Assembly: GCF_033095805.1 (NCBI RefSeq)
Contig: NZ_CP109901.1
Coordinates: 2,046,001-2,110,000, forward strand
Direction: 5' to 3'
DNA length: 64,000 nt
DNA from: Serratia sp. UGAL515B_01
GTDB lineage: Bacteria > Pseudomonadota > Gammaproteobacteria > Enterobacterales > Enterobacteriaceae
The notes beneath the pieces are model-generated. The model was not told the origin of the DNA. It searched no databases and saw only the letters and a program-made list of their open reading frames with translations. Of the stretch, positions 29,185-38,986 are shown in pieces. Position 1 is the first letter of the stretch. Every line of letters begins with the position of its first letter. Position numbers and translations under genes: made by a program.

Positions 29185-30122
29185 TATGGTGTAAACTCCT
29201 TGGTGCGTTCACGGCCCCTTAGCAAGGCTGAGGGGTTTTCTTCTAGGCGACTCACGGAATTGCGTAACGCCAGTAACGTTCTACGTAGTTCATCCACTGC
29301 CGGGCCAAGATCGTTCAAACCCTGCATGCCACTGTTGAGTGACTGTTGATTTTCGCTAATCAACTTATTGAGTAATGCTGACGTTTTCTCAAGCGATGCC
29401 ATTGTATTCGCTGCATTACTAACCAACTGTTTCCCCTGCCCGTTCAGTAATCCATTAGCCGTACGCACTAGCTGATTGGTTTGCGCCAACGTTTCATTAC
29501 TCTGTTTAGTCACCAATGCCAGTTGCTGAATGATGGTGCGAATATCTTCACGTTGCCCGGCTACTGTGTCGGTTATTTTAGTTAAATTATCCAAGGTATT
29601 GGTTAAGCGTTTCTGATTATCTGGTGTCAGTACCTGATTGAGGCGGATCAGTACTTCATTGATATTCATGACCAGATCTTCACCATTGCTTACTAATTGG
29701 CTCAGTGGCGATGGCGTCGCTACGATAACAGGTATCTCATCATTCCTATCCATCAACAATGGGCTGGACTCACTGCCACCGCTAAGTTGGATATTGGAAG
29801 AACCGGTGACCCCAGCAACCGCTAGCCGAGCTTGGGTGTCCTGACGAATCGGCACTGAGGCAGTAACACGTATACGCGCCCAGACTTTACTCGGCGTATT
29901 TTCGTCCAGCCGCAATTGGACCACTTCCCCGACACGGATGCCACTGTAATTCACCGAACTGCCTTGCGAAAGACCACTGACCGCTTCCTCAAACATAATG
30001 TCGTACAGTTTAAACTGGCGATCGCTACCAGATTTAGTCAGCCACAAACTGAATAACAGCACGGCAGCGAAGATAATGAGAGTAAAAAAACCAATCAGTA
30101 CATGGTGAGCACGGGTTTCCAT
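29184..30122 (-). CDS. MCE (MlaD-like) substrate-binding protein
   Basis: A 312-residue inner-membrane-anchored MCE protein. One N-terminal helix (VLIGFFTLIIFAAVLLFSLWL) is followed by a single MCE domain at about residues 38-125 (GLSQGSSVNYSGIRVGEVVQL, AVAGVTGSSNIQLSGG). A long Gln/Asn-rich coiled-coil region of about 150 residues ends the protein. This single-MCE architecture differs from LetB. It lies 3 bp after the ATPase gene and is coupled to the lipoprotein gene. Confidence 0.9.
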   Translation of the reverse strand: METRAHHVLIGFFTLIIFAAVLLFSLWLTKSGSDRQFKLYDIMFEEAVSGLSQGSSVNYSGIRVGEVVQLRLDENTPSKVWARIRVTASVPIRQDTQARLAVAGVTGSSNIQLSGGSESSPLLMDRNDEIPVIVATPSPLSQLVSNGEDLVMNINEVLIRLNQVLTPDNQKRLTNTLDNLTKITDTVAGQREDIRTIIQQLALVTKQSNETLAQTNQLVRTANGLLNGQGKQLVSNAANTMASLEKTSALLNKLISENQQSLNSGMQGLNDLGPAVDELRRTLLALRNSVSRLEENPSALLRGRERTKEFTP

Positions 30123-30125
30123 TGT

Positions 30126-30926
30126 TTATTGCCTCTCTCGACTGTTCGTTACGGCCTGTTGCGCCGCTCGCCCACGTGGGCCATGGAAATACTCTTGGAT
30201 CCAGGCATCGTCGGTAGCTGCCACGGCATCCAGCGTATCAACCACCAGCACTTTTTTCTGCGAGAGCACTGCTACCCGATCACAGATGGTATAAAGCGTG
30301 TCCAGATCGTGGGTGACCAGAAAAACTGTCAGCCCCAGAGCATCTCGCAGTGTCAGGATAAGGTTGTCAAATGCGGCGGCACCAATAGGGTCCAAGCCCG
30401 CGGTCGGTTCATCCAGAAACACAATTTCAGGTTCCAGTGCTAACGCCCTTGCCAGAGCCGCACGCTTTACCATGCCCCCGGAAAGTGAAGCGGGATACTT
30501 ATTACCGGCATTGGCGGGTAAGCCTGCCAATGCAAGTTTGACCTGTGCCAGCTCTTCTGCATCTCGGCGCGGCAAACCGTTATACTCTATTAACGGCAAC
30601 GCCACGTTTTCAGTCACGGTCAACGAACTGAACAATGCACCACGCTGAAACAGTACGCCAAACCGCCTTTCCAAGGCGGAGCGGCGTGTTCCTGAAAGCG
30701 CCATCAGGTCCTCGCCAAAAACGTGTATCTGGCCCGCCGTTGGGCGACGCAAACCTACAATGCTGCGTAACAGGACCGACTTTCCGGTGCCTGAACCACC
30801 AACGATGCCCAAGATCTCTCCACGGCGCACATCTAAATCAAGATTTTCATGCACACACTGCTTGCCAAAACAGTTACGCAATTTACGAATGCTGATAATG
30901 GCTTTTGGGGTTGCCTGGCTCACCAT
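30126..30926 (-). CDS. ABC ATPase of MCE system (MlaF-like)
   Basis: A 266-residue cytosolic ATPase of the MlaF type. Walker A is GGSGTGKSVLLRSIVGL, the signature is LSGGMVKRAALARALAL, Walker B is PEIVFLDEPTAGLDPIG and the switch His is in VTHDLDTL. The gene overlaps the end of the permease gene by 7 nt. It should energise lipid movement through the MlaE-like permease and MlaD-like protein. Confidence 0.92.
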   Translation of the reverse strand: MVSQATPKAIISIRKLRNCFGKQCVHENLDLDVRRGEILGIVGGSGTGKSVLLRSIVGLRRPTAGQIHVFGEDLMALSGTRRSALERRFGVLFQRGALFSSLTVTENVALPLIEYNGLPRRDAEELAQVKLALAGLPANAGNKYPASLSGGMVKRAALARALALEPEIVFLDEPTAGLDPIGAAAFDNLILTLRDALGLTVFLVTHDLDTLYTICDRVAVLSQKKVLVVDTLDAVAATDDAWIQEYFHGPRGRAAQQAVTNSRERQ

Positions 30927-32065
30927 CCCATCTCCATAAAGAACAGTGCGGCAACGGCATCCAGCAGGATCACCACAAAGATTGAATGCACTACGCTCGC
31001 GGTAGTATGCGTGCCTACCGACTCAGCGCTCCCGGTGACTTTGAACCCTTCCAGGCAACCGACAATGGCAATCAGAAAGGCGAATATAGGCGCTTTGCTC
31101 ATCCCAACCAAAAAGTGCTGGAGACCACCGCTACTCTGCATAATGTTCAGGAACATGGTTGGCGAGATATCCAGTGTCAAAGCACAAACCACGACACCGC
31201 CAAAAATTCCACTGAGCATGCCGATGAAGGTTAATATGGGTAACGCAAGCAACAACGCCAAAACCCGTGGCAGCACCAGCAACTCGACAGAGTTAAGCCC
31301 TAAAGCCTGGATAGCGTCGATTTCTTCATTAGCCTTCATCAGACCAATTTCCGCAGTGAATGCACTGGCAGTTCGACCTGCCATTAATATCGCGGTAAGC
31401 AGCACCGCAAATTCCCGCAGAAAGGAAAACACGACCAACTGCACGGTAAAAATACCGGCTCCGAAGGCAGCCAAAACCGTTGAGCCAAGAAAGGCGATAA
31501 CGGCACCAACCAGAAAGGTCAGCAACATAATAATGGGAACCGCATTCAGGCCTATTTGCTGGATATTAGCGACTAACGACGTCATGCGCCAACGTGAAGG
31601 GCGTAATAAATTACTAATCAGGGTTTGTAGAGTCAGACCAACAAAGCCTAATAAAGAAAGAAGATCTTGCCAGAAATCGACCATCGCTTTACCAATGGTA
31701 GACAGCATCTCAACAATCAGCCCTGGGGGTTTTTCTGGTGGTGGAGGTTCAAAACCTTTTAAGGCATGGGCTACCGTTTCCAGTAGAATACGACGTTCTA
31801 TTGGAAGTGACGGTGCCGTGTTTTCAAGATCGAATAGACGCTGTTCACCCAGCAGATTGGCCAGTAACTTCGCCCCTGCGGTATCAAGAATACCCAGTTG
31901 TTTCAGATCGAAAACGGCATTTGCAGGCACGCGGGGTTGCAATTTTTTAACCTTCGATTCCAACTGACGATAATGAGCCAGAACCCAATCCCCAGATACC
32001 GATACACAGGGTGGATTAACGGTCTCGTCAAAATTGAGCAATGCACCGATCTGTTGTTCTGTCAT
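30920..32065 (-). CDS. MlaE-like permease with N-terminal STAS domain
   Basis: A 381-residue permease. The first 100 or so residues resemble a STAS domain (NAVFDLKQLGILDTAGAKLL). This is followed by a MlaE permease core of about five helices (VPIIMLLTFLVGAVIAFLGS, REFAVLLTAILMAGRTASAF, EIDAIQALGLNSVELLVLPR). In E. coli the STAS protein MlaB is separate; here a STAS domain is fused to the permease. It is the first gene of a four-gene MCE operon, with AAAGGGTC upstream of its start. Confidence 0.92.
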   Translation of the reverse strand: MTEQQIGALLNFDETVNPPCVSVSGDWVLAHYRQLESKVKKLQPRVPANAVFDLKQLGILDTAGAKLLANLLGEQRLFDLENTAPSLPIERRILLETVAHALKGFEPPPPEKPPGLIVEMLSTIGKAMVDFWQDLLSLLGFVGLTLQTLISNLLRPSRWRMTSLVANIQQIGLNAVPIIMLLTFLVGAVIAFLGSTVLAAFGAGIFTVQLVVFSFLREFAVLLTAILMAGRTASAFTAEIGLMKANEEIDAIQALGLNSVELLVLPRVLALLLALPILTFIGMLSGIFGGVVVCALTLDISPTMFLNIMQSSGGLQHFLVGMSKAPIFAFLIAIVGCLEGFKVTGSAESVGTHTTASVVHSIFVVILLDAVAALFFMEMGW

Positions 32066-32418
32066 AAAGACCCTTTAGCGGGATATTTGTATTGTCATAC
32101 CCAGCAACCTGAAAAAAGAACACTGACGTCATCAGCAAAAAAACACTATTTCTTGCTCATAAAGCTTATTAATATCAGCTTGATTGCAGGTTTATTACAC
32201 AAATAATCATGGTCAATCCCCTAAATTCGTCGACAGCGGCAAAAAACTGCCAACGGACAATACAATAAGCGTAGCGGGTCTACGCTGATTTGCTATCTCA
32301 TCGCGTAATATCAATGCGTAACGGCGTCATTATTGATGGTGGGACAGGGGATTAACTCTGGGACTAGGCAGGTAAACGAATGTGCAGGGCCGGTAATGCC
32401 AAACCCTGCCAGCGCAGG
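32066..32418. other. Intergenic region between yeeX and the MCE operon
   Basis: Holds the MCE operon promoter region on the right-to-left strand and, next to the yeeX stop codon, a short hairpin CCTGC-CAGC-GCAGG (32405-32418). A wider pair GCAGGG/CCCTGC (about 32384-32409) overlaps it. No ORF is supported. Confidence 0.5.
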
Positions 32419-32751
<333 letters not shown>

Positions 32752-32935
32752 TTAGTAATACACAGATTCATTTGCTGACGCTCACAATAGATACCAAGAT
32801 ACAGGTTTGTGACCATAAGACACAACTGCCAATGCCTCTATCTTACTCACTTTAGCGCCTGTTCCCTATACCAAAGCGCCTGCTTCATGATCTGACCCGC
32901 TATTTAGGCTGCATCCTCAGAGCAAGAAACACAGA

Positions 32936-34045
32936 CTATTTGAAATCCACTACCATTTGTTGCGGTATGGAGAGCCCACGCGTTGATTGTACACAGCGCG
33001 CAATATAATCGGTAAACCGCGGCGGTTTTGCCATGCCAAGACTAAGGAGTTTTTCGTTACTGAAACGCACATTCAGCATAGCGAATGAACCGTACAAACG
33101 CATCGCCTTTAACATCAAACGTTCATTACAGGGGCCAAAAATGTCTTTCAGCTGTCTACGCATATGCAGTAAAGCGTCATAACTGACCTGCGCATAGTGG
33201 TCACCTACGGGGGCTTTTTGTAAAGCAGCAGCGATAGCGTCATCAATTTCTGCAAAGCTGACGCTACGCTCTTCACCCGCTGAAATATGATAAACATCAC
33301 TATCTAGGCTATCACTGTTTAGCAACATCACTAACGCATCAGCACAATAGTCAACCGGGATCACATCAATATTGTCCTGCAATGAACACATGAATTTCTG
33401 CAACATCAACGCCATATTGAACACCCAGAAAATACTGCTTGATGGTTTACACCCTAAACGGGTATGCCCAACCACGATCGAAGGCCGTGCAATCACAAGT
33501 GGCAACTGTGGACATGTTTTCCGCATCAATTGCTCAATGGTAGACTTGGAACGGGTATATTCCACCAGATGTTCGGCATTTTCTTCAAACTCGGCGCTTT
33601 CTTCCACCAGTGCACCCGGTTCCGGGGCACAAGACATTGCCGTCCCAACATGCAAAAATCTTTTTAACCCTGTAACTCGAGCCATTTTTTGTGCAAAACG
33701 CAGTGTACCTTCAACATTTACCTTCCAAATAAGCGGGTTGTTACCAAATGAAGCCACCGCAGCACAATTCAGCACATGAGTTACTTGATTAATTCGCGTG
33801 TCGGATAAAAATAACTCTGGCTCACTTAAGTCACCCAGTAAAATATTTTCCGTAGTTAGCTTATCTAGAATGTTCTTATCTATATTAAATTTTTCCATAT
33901 TACTACGAATACGGTTTAGACCCTGTTGTTCATTCTCTGCACGCACCAAAAAAATAAATTTAATACATTGATTTTCAATAAGTAATTTCTCAAGAACTGC
34001 ACCACCGAGAAAACCGGTAGCACCAGTCAACAACAGTGTTTTCAT
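32936..34045 (-). CDS. SDR-family reductase, thioester-reductase/acyl-reductase type
   Basis: An extended SDR of the thioester-reductase (NAD_binding_4) type. The Rossmann motif is LLLTGATGFLGGAVLEKLL at the N-terminus. THVLNCAAVASFG and the catalytic YTRSK (Tyr-x-x-x-Lys) follow, then a VIARPSIVVGHTRLG loop. The start is taken at ATG 34043-34045 (MKTLLLTGATG, 369 aa), with GGGTG upstream; a GTG three codons earlier is possible. Such proteins reduce acyl thioesters or CoA esters to aldehydes or alcohols; the substrate is unknown here. It is monocistronic and not beside carrier-protein genes. Confidence 0.75.
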   Translation of the reverse strand: MKTLLLTGATGFLGGAVLEKLLIENQCIKFIFLVRAENEQQGLNRIRSNMEKFNIDKNILDKLTTENILLGDLSEPELFLSDTRINQVTHVLNCAAVASFGNNPLIWKVNVEGTLRFAQKMARVTGLKRFLHVGTAMSCAPEPGALVEESAEFEENAEHLVEYTRSKSTIEQLMRKTCPQLPLVIARPSIVVGHTRLGCKPSSSIFWVFNMALMLQKFMCSLQDNIDVIPVDYCADALVMLLNSDSLDSDVYHISAGEERSVSFAEIDDAIAAALQKAPVGDHYAQVSYDALLHMRRQLKDIFGPCNERLMLKAMRLYGSFAMLNVRFSNEKLLSLGMAKPPRFTDYIARCVQSTRGLSIPQQMVVDFK

Positions 34046-34633
34046 GCTGGACACCCATTATTAGTATTGAATATAACGGATTGTATGCCTGCACTTATAA
34101 ACCAGAATTAAATAAAACCCGATGACTTCCGAACATTCTTTTCACCTAGTTAACTGAACAAAAAATAAGTCACCAATGTGCTTCTAGATGCCATTTCCGC
34201 TGTTCTGGTTGGTTTACATATCCAATTTTATTTAAACTATATACCCAAAATAATTCGAGTTGCATGTAGGCGGCAAGTCTGAGCGTCGTCAGGAGCATAG
34301 CTCACTCTGTGACGGGTGCAAACGGACGAAGCCAACACCCATGCAACTTGAAGAATGGAGGGTATAGCCAGGCAAAGACTGAACTCGGCTGTGTCCCTTA
34401 ATTGTATACGAGCATTGCGGGTGGTCATTTGAGCGTAGGGCAAAGCGTAAGCTGTGAGGTTGGGCAGGCCAAATAAACGGCAAATGATGTGGCAGCTTGA
34501 TCGGTATGTAAGACACTATCAATAAATCATGATCCTGCTCGTTTTTCCGTTTTAAAGTGAACCTGTGCTTGGCATCGCTTATCGCGCCGTTACAATAGAA
34601 GCCAATTCCCTATGCCAAAGAAGAGATACAATT
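34046..34633. other. Gene-free stretch upstream of sbcB with an ERIC element
   Basis: Contains the reductase promoter at the left, the ERIC element at 34239-34366, and the sbcB promoter at the right. No further ORF is supported. Confidence 0.55.
34239..34366 (+). repeat. ERIC element, diverged core
   Basis: A 128-bp element with conserved ends (ATACCCAAAATAATTCGAG and CATGCAACTTGAAGAATGGA), but the central AAGTAAGTGACTGGGG core is replaced by diverged sequence around CAGGAGCATAGCTCACTCTGTG. Confidence 0.85.
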
Positions 34634-36061
34634 TTGAGCAGCAAGGCACCGGCCACATTTTACATTCACGATTACGAAACCTTCGGTAAAAGCCCGTCGA
34701 TGGATCGCCCAGCACAATTTGCGGGTGTACGCACCGATATGGATTTCAATATTATCGAAGAACCGCAGATTTTTTACTGTGCGCCGGCCGATGACTATCT
34801 CCCTGACCCAGAAGCAGTGATGATAACGGGTATCACGCCGCAACAAGCATTGGCGAAAGGGGTTAATGAGGTAGAGTTTACCCGTCGGGTTCATGAAGCA
34901 TTTAGCGTTGCGGGCACCTGTATTCTGGGTTACAACAATATTCGTTTTGATGATGAAGTCAGTCGTAACCTCTTCTACCGCAACTTCTACGATCCTTACG
35001 CTTACAGTTGGCAAAACGGTAATTCACGTTGGGATCTGCTTGACGTTATGCGCGCCTGTTATGCTCTGCGTCCGGAAGGGATCCTATGGCCAGAGAATGA
35101 CGAGGGGTTTCCCAGTTTCCGCTTAGAGCATCTGACAAAAGCTAACGGTATAGAACACGCACACGCACACGATGCAATGTCTGACGTGTACGCTACGATT
35201 GCTATGGCCAAACTGGTTAAACAGGCACAGCCAAGACTGTTCGATTATCTATTACAACATCGCAATAAACATAAACTGAATCAGCTTATCGATATCGCGG
35301 ATATGACGCCGCTGGTTCATGTTTCTGGTATGTTCGGCGCAGCGCGCGGTAATACCAGTTGGGTTTCACCTGTGGCTTGGCACCCAGATAACAAAAATGC
35401 CGTTATTATGTGTGATTTGGCGGGAGATATAACGCCTCTGCTGGAACTTGACGCCGATGGACTCCGTGAACGACTCTACACGCGACGCGATCGAATGGCT
35501 ACAGATCAGGCACCGGTACCCATCAAGCTGGTACATATCAATAAATGCCCTGTGCTGGCACCGGCCAAGACGTTGTTGCCAGAAAATGCTGAACGTTTAG
35601 GGATCGATCGTCAGGCGTGTCTTGAGAATCTGAAAGTGCTACGTCAACATCCAGAAATCCGCGAGAAAGTGGTAGCGTTGTTTGCAGAAGCCGAGCCTTT
35701 CACCCCACCCGATGATGTAGATGCAAGACTCTACGACGGTTTCTTTAGTGATGCCGACAGAGCTGCCATGAAAATTATTCAGCAAACGAAACCACAAAAT
35801 CTGCCTGCTTTGGATTTAACCTTTAACGACGACAGAATGAAGGAATTATTATTCCGCTATCGTGCGCGCAACTATCCGAATACGTTGGATGATGCCGAAC
35901 AGCGCCGCTGGTTAGAACATCGTCAAACAGTACTCAACGCCGAGCAGGTTCAAAACTATCTGTTGCGGTTAGAAACACTGTATAACCTACATGAAGGTAA
36001 TAAAGATAAAACAGCGCTGCTGAAAGCGCTGTTTGAATATGGCAAACAATTAGTCGGCTAG
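34634..36061 (+). CDS. sbcB: Exodeoxyribonuclease I SbcB
   Basis: Processive 3'-5' single-strand DNA exonuclease used in recombination and mismatch repair. Starting at TTG 34634 gives 475 residues, exactly the E. coli length, with AGAAGAGA upstream; a GTG at 34565 would add 23 unrelated residues. DEDDh exonuclease motifs: FYIHDYETFG (Asp and Glu), GYNNIRFDDEVSRN and HAHDAMSDVYAT with His and Asp. The central SH3-like and C-terminal helical regions also match E. coli. A 13-bp stem hairpin follows. Confidence 0.95.
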   Translation: MSSKAPATFYIHDYETFGKSPSMDRPAQFAGVRTDMDFNIIEEPQIFYCAPADDYLPDPEAVMITGITPQQALAKGVNEVEFTRRVHEAFSVAGTCILGYNNIRFDDEVSRNLFYRNFYDPYAYSWQNGNSRWDLLDVMRACYALRPEGILWPENDEGFPSFRLEHLTKANGIEHAHAHDAMSDVYATIAMAKLVKQAQPRLFDYLLQHRNKHKLNQLIDIADMTPLVHVSGMFGAARGNTSWVSPVAWHPDNKNAVIMCDLAGDITPLLELDADGLRERLYTRRDRMATDQAPVPIKLVHINKCPVLAPAKTLLPENAERLGIDRQACLENLKVLRQHPEIREKVVALFAEAEPFTPPDDVDARLYDGFFSDADRAAMKIIQQTKPQNLPALDLTFNDDRMKELLFRYRARNYPNTLDDAEQRRWLEHRQTVLNAEQVQNYLLRLETLYNLHEGNKDKTALLKALFEYGKQLVG

Positions 36062-36073
36062 CAAGAACCTCAA

Positions 36074-36104
36074 AGAGAGCAGACAATGACTTTGTCTGCT
36101 CTCT
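36074..36104 (+). terminator. Hairpin after sbcB
   Basis: Perfect 13-bp stem AGAGAGCAGACAA / TTGTCTGCTCTCT with a 5-nt loop, 12 bp after the sbcB stop. No T-run follows; it may act as a terminator or 3'-end stabiliser. Confidence 0.6.
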
Positions 36105-36257
36105 GTAAGTCAATTGCCCACAGCATTAGCGCAAGATAGCAGTCTCGAAAATTAATTCTCTTGGTAAAGGTTCATCATAAGGATTGAGGTAAACCTGTAC
36201 CAAAACGCGTTAGCTGAATGGTTGTTAGGCCTGGTGCCAGCCTTTGGACAGACAAAC

Positions 36258-38423
36258 CTAAACCAGATCAAAATGTATGCTATGTGACGTGTCGGAACAT
36301 CCACCGACAAACACACTGATGCGCGAAGGTTCCAACGCAAAGCAACGCCGCTGGCCGTAGAATTCCAGCTCTTTTTCACCTAATTCGAAGCTCACTTCGC
36401 GTGACTCTCCTGGCTGCAGCGTAATTCGCAGAAACCCTTTCAGCTCACGCATTGGACGCGTCGTGCTGGCAAGATGCTGCTGAATGTAGCACTGCACAAC
36501 CTCAGATCCGGCCAGCTTGCCTTCGTTGGTCACCGTGACGGTCACACGTTGACATTCACTCACTGAACATGTTTTATGGCTCAAACGCAGACCGGCATAG
36601 CTAAAATGGGTATAACTCAAGCCGAAACCGAAGGGATAGAGCGGTGTATCCGCCAAGTCCTTATAAGGTTGGTACTCACGGTAGTCACGCATTTTACCCA
36701 GTTGTTTACGGCCATAGTAAATGGGGATCTGGCCAGTATTGCGTGGGATTGTCATCGGCAGTTTGCCGCTGGGCACCTGCTCGCCAAAGATAATACGGGC
36801 AATGGCCATCCCCGCTTCTGTGCCACACTGCCAGCCATACAACAGTGCATCGGCATACTGCTCCGTAGCAGCGGAAGGCAGCGGGCGCCCCGTACACTGC
36901 ACTACAACCAAGGGCTTACCTGTGCGCCCGACAGCAGCAATCAATTCCTCTTGCCCTGGTGGCAGCTGTAGTTCGGCAATATTGCGTGCCTCTCCTGTGC
37001 GTCGATGACTTTCGCCGGTGCAAAGTATGACAATATCTGCCCGGTGAGCGCACTCAATCATCTCATCGCTAAAAATACTCGGCTCAGTGATGACGTTAAC
37101 CTCACCCGCAAGGGCGCAGATCCCCTGATAAATGGAGGTCACATGACTGGCATCACCGTCCAGGCACCATGAGCCGAGGTGTTGACGTTGTGAATGTGCA
37201 TGAGGGCCGATCACCGCCACGGTTAGAGGGCCAGATGTCCGGCTAATCGGCAGTAGGTTTGCGTTATTTTTCAATAACACAATCGATTGTTCTGCCACTT
37301 CCAACGCTTTCGCCAGATGTTCTGGGCGGCGCAGTGCAATGGTATGCCACTCTTCATCGACATAAGGGTTTTCAAACAGGCCCGTGCGGAATTTGGCCCG
37401 TAGAACCCTACGCACCGCATCATCCAACAGTGTTGTATCAATACGCCCCTGCTGCACCAGTTTTTCCAGATTATGTTGATAGGCTTCATGAGGCATCGCC
37501 ATGTCCACACCGGCTCGTAATGCTTGTTCAGCGGCGTGCAAGGGATCCTGTGTAACACCGAAATAGGTCAGATCAAGAATCGAACCCCAGTCGCTGATCA
37601 CCAAACCATCAAATTCCTGTTGCTGTTTCAGCCAGTCGGTGACCAGACCGCCATTTGCCGTCACCGGCATACCACCAAGATCGTTAAAGCTGGTCATCAC
37701 CGACCCCACACCGGCGGTGACAGCAACTTTAAACGGGGGCAGATGAACATTGTGCAGCGTATTCTCCGAGATCTCACTGGTATCATAATCGCGGCCACCT
37801 TCGGCAGCGGCGTAGCCGATAAAGTGCTTGGCGCAGGCTAACAGACTGCCCAACGCGCTGAGATCTTCCCCCTGAAAGCCCGCAACAACAGCCGCAGCAA
37901 ACTGACTGGTGAGCCAGGGATCCTCGCCATAGGTTTCGATCGTTCTTCCCCAGCGCGGATCGCGAGCAATATCCAGCATTGGGGCGAAGGTCCAATGGAT
38001 ACCCAGTGATGCGGCCTCGTACGCAATCATCTGATAGGCCTGCCTGATTAATTCAGGGTTCCAGGATGCGGCTTGCGCCAGCGGGATCGGCAGCACGGTC
38101 GCCTGCCCGTAGATAACATCACGGGCAAACAGCAGTGGGATACCCAAGCGGCTTTGCTCCACGGCAACGCGCTGGATCTCATTCAACTGACGTGGATCAA
38201 CACGTTCTCCGGGCGCATTCCCAGCCCAAGCGGTATCGGCCAGAATACGCGAGCCCCAACAACCATCGCGAACACTGGCAAGGTAGCTGTCGCGGTGTTG
38301 CTGATAGTTCAGCATCGGGTGCTGGCAAAGCTGGCCCACTTTTTCTTGCAGCGTCATCTGGTTGAGCAGACTATTAATGCGCATTTCAATCGGCAGAGTG
38401 GCATTACGGTAGGCGGTATTCAT
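36258..38423 (-). CDS. Cytosolic GH3 beta-glucosidase
   Basis: A 721-residue glycoside hydrolase family 3 enzyme. It starts at MNTAYRNATLP (ATG 38421-38423, GGAGCTC upstream) and has no signal peptide, so it should act on imported sugars. The nucleophile is D278 in GLVISDWGS. Substrate-site features include CAKHFIGY and FAPMLDIARDPRWGRT. A second alpha/beta domain (about 390-600) and a C-terminal fibronectin-III-like domain (YPFGFGLSYTHF then 620-721) complete the fold. It lies at the end of the sugar ABC operon. In Listeria a GH3 enzyme beside a 1,2-beta-oligoglucan phosphorylase prefers sophorose; the same role is inferred here. Confidence 0.9.
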   Translation of the reverse strand: MNTAYRNATLPIEMRINSLLNQMTLQEKVGQLCQHPMLNYQQHRDSYLASVRDGCWGSRILADTAWAGNAPGERVDPRQLNEIQRVAVEQSRLGIPLLFARDVIYGQATVLPIPLAQAASWNPELIRQAYQMIAYEAASLGIHWTFAPMLDIARDPRWGRTIETYGEDPWLTSQFAAAVVAGFQGEDLSALGSLLACAKHFIGYAAAEGGRDYDTSEISENTLHNVHLPPFKVAVTAGVGSVMTSFNDLGGMPVTANGGLVTDWLKQQQEFDGLVISDWGSILDLTYFGVTQDPLHAAEQALRAGVDMAMPHEAYQHNLEKLVQQGRIDTTLLDDAVRRVLRAKFRTGLFENPYVDEEWHTIALRRPEHLAKALEVAEQSIVLLKNNANLLPISRTSGPLTVAVIGPHAHSQRQHLGSWCLDGDASHVTSIYQGICALAGEVNVITEPSIFSDEMIECAHRADIVILCTGESHRRTGEARNIAELQLPPGQEELIAAVGRTGKPLVVVQCTGRPLPSAATEQYADALLYGWQCGTEAGMAIARIIFGEQVPSGKLPMTIPRNTGQIPIYYGRKQLGKMRDYREYQPYKDLADTPLYPFGFGLSYTHFSYAGLRLSHKTCSVSECQRVTVTVTNEGKLAGSEVVQCYIQQHLASTTRPMRELKGFLRITLQPGESREVSFELGEKELEFYGQRRCFALEPSRISVFVGGCSDTSHSIHFDLV

Positions 38424-38476
38424 TAAGAGCTCCAAATTTCCGATAACCAAAAGTCAGGGACAATGCCCAGCGTGCG

Positions 38477-38986
38477 TTACCGCCGAGGCAAGCAGCCAGT
38501 GGTGAATTCTGGCGCAGAACGCCACTGATAGGCAGGGAATGCTTCATTGAGAAAAGCTTCCATTGCTTGCTGCCCAGAGAGATCTTGCTGCTGATAGCGA
38601 GCCAGTAAGCAGGTTGCGGCTTCGGCAATAAAGCGGGTATCTATCTCAGTGTAAGTACGGATAAATTCTTTCAACTCCTGATTGCTGGCATAAGACAGCA
38701 GATCCGTACTGCGCGCCAATGCCTGATAATAGAAATCAGGGCGATAGACCAGCAACCCCATGCGCCAGCCATCAATAACCTGCTGATAGCCGCCGGAGTA
38801 CGCATCCTGGCTATAAAGCTCGATCTTATTTAAGCCCTTCAATGCCAGAATGTAGTTGCCTGCGGCATATTGCTGTTCTGCAAAGTCAAAATAGCGTTTG
38901 GACTGTTGATAGACCATAAGCCATGCGCTGCAATAGGCCAGGAGAATAATCAGTAACAAGGCAGCTAAACCGGTTTTTACCTTCAT
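38477..38986 (-). CDS. Unrecognised single-TM protein inside the sugar ABC operon
   Basis: A 169-residue protein starting at MKVKTGLAALLLIILLAYCS, an N-terminal membrane anchor or uncleaved signal. The remainder is helical and soluble, with a TPR-like stretch (RYFDFAEQQYAAGNYILALK) near residues 30-50. It has a later FIAEAATCLLARYQQQ. The ATG overlaps the permease stop codon, so translation is coupled to the transporter. I do not recognise a family. Position between the permeases and the GH3 enzyme suggests a role in transport or assembly of this system, but that is inference from context only. Confidence 0.65.
   Translation of the reverse strand: MKVKTGLAALLLIILLAYCSAWLMVYQQSKRYFDFAEQQYAAGNYILALKGLNKIELYSQDAYSGGYQQVIDGWRMGLLVYRPDFYYQALARSTDLLSYASNQELKEFIRTYTEIDTRFIAEAATCLLARYQQQDLSGQQAMEAFLNEAFPAYQWRSAPEFTTGCLPRR

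Noticed and set aside
30849..31967. A 372-codon plus-strand open frame
   Set aside because: It lies fully antisense to the MlaE-like permease and ATPase genes, which have clear domains. Its composition (Thr/Ser/Lys/Arg-rich, no motif) is that of a complementary shadow frame.
34565..34633. N-terminal extension of SbcB from GTG 34565
   Set aside because: The 23 additional residues do not match the family, and TTG 34634 gives the E. coli length with a ribosome site.
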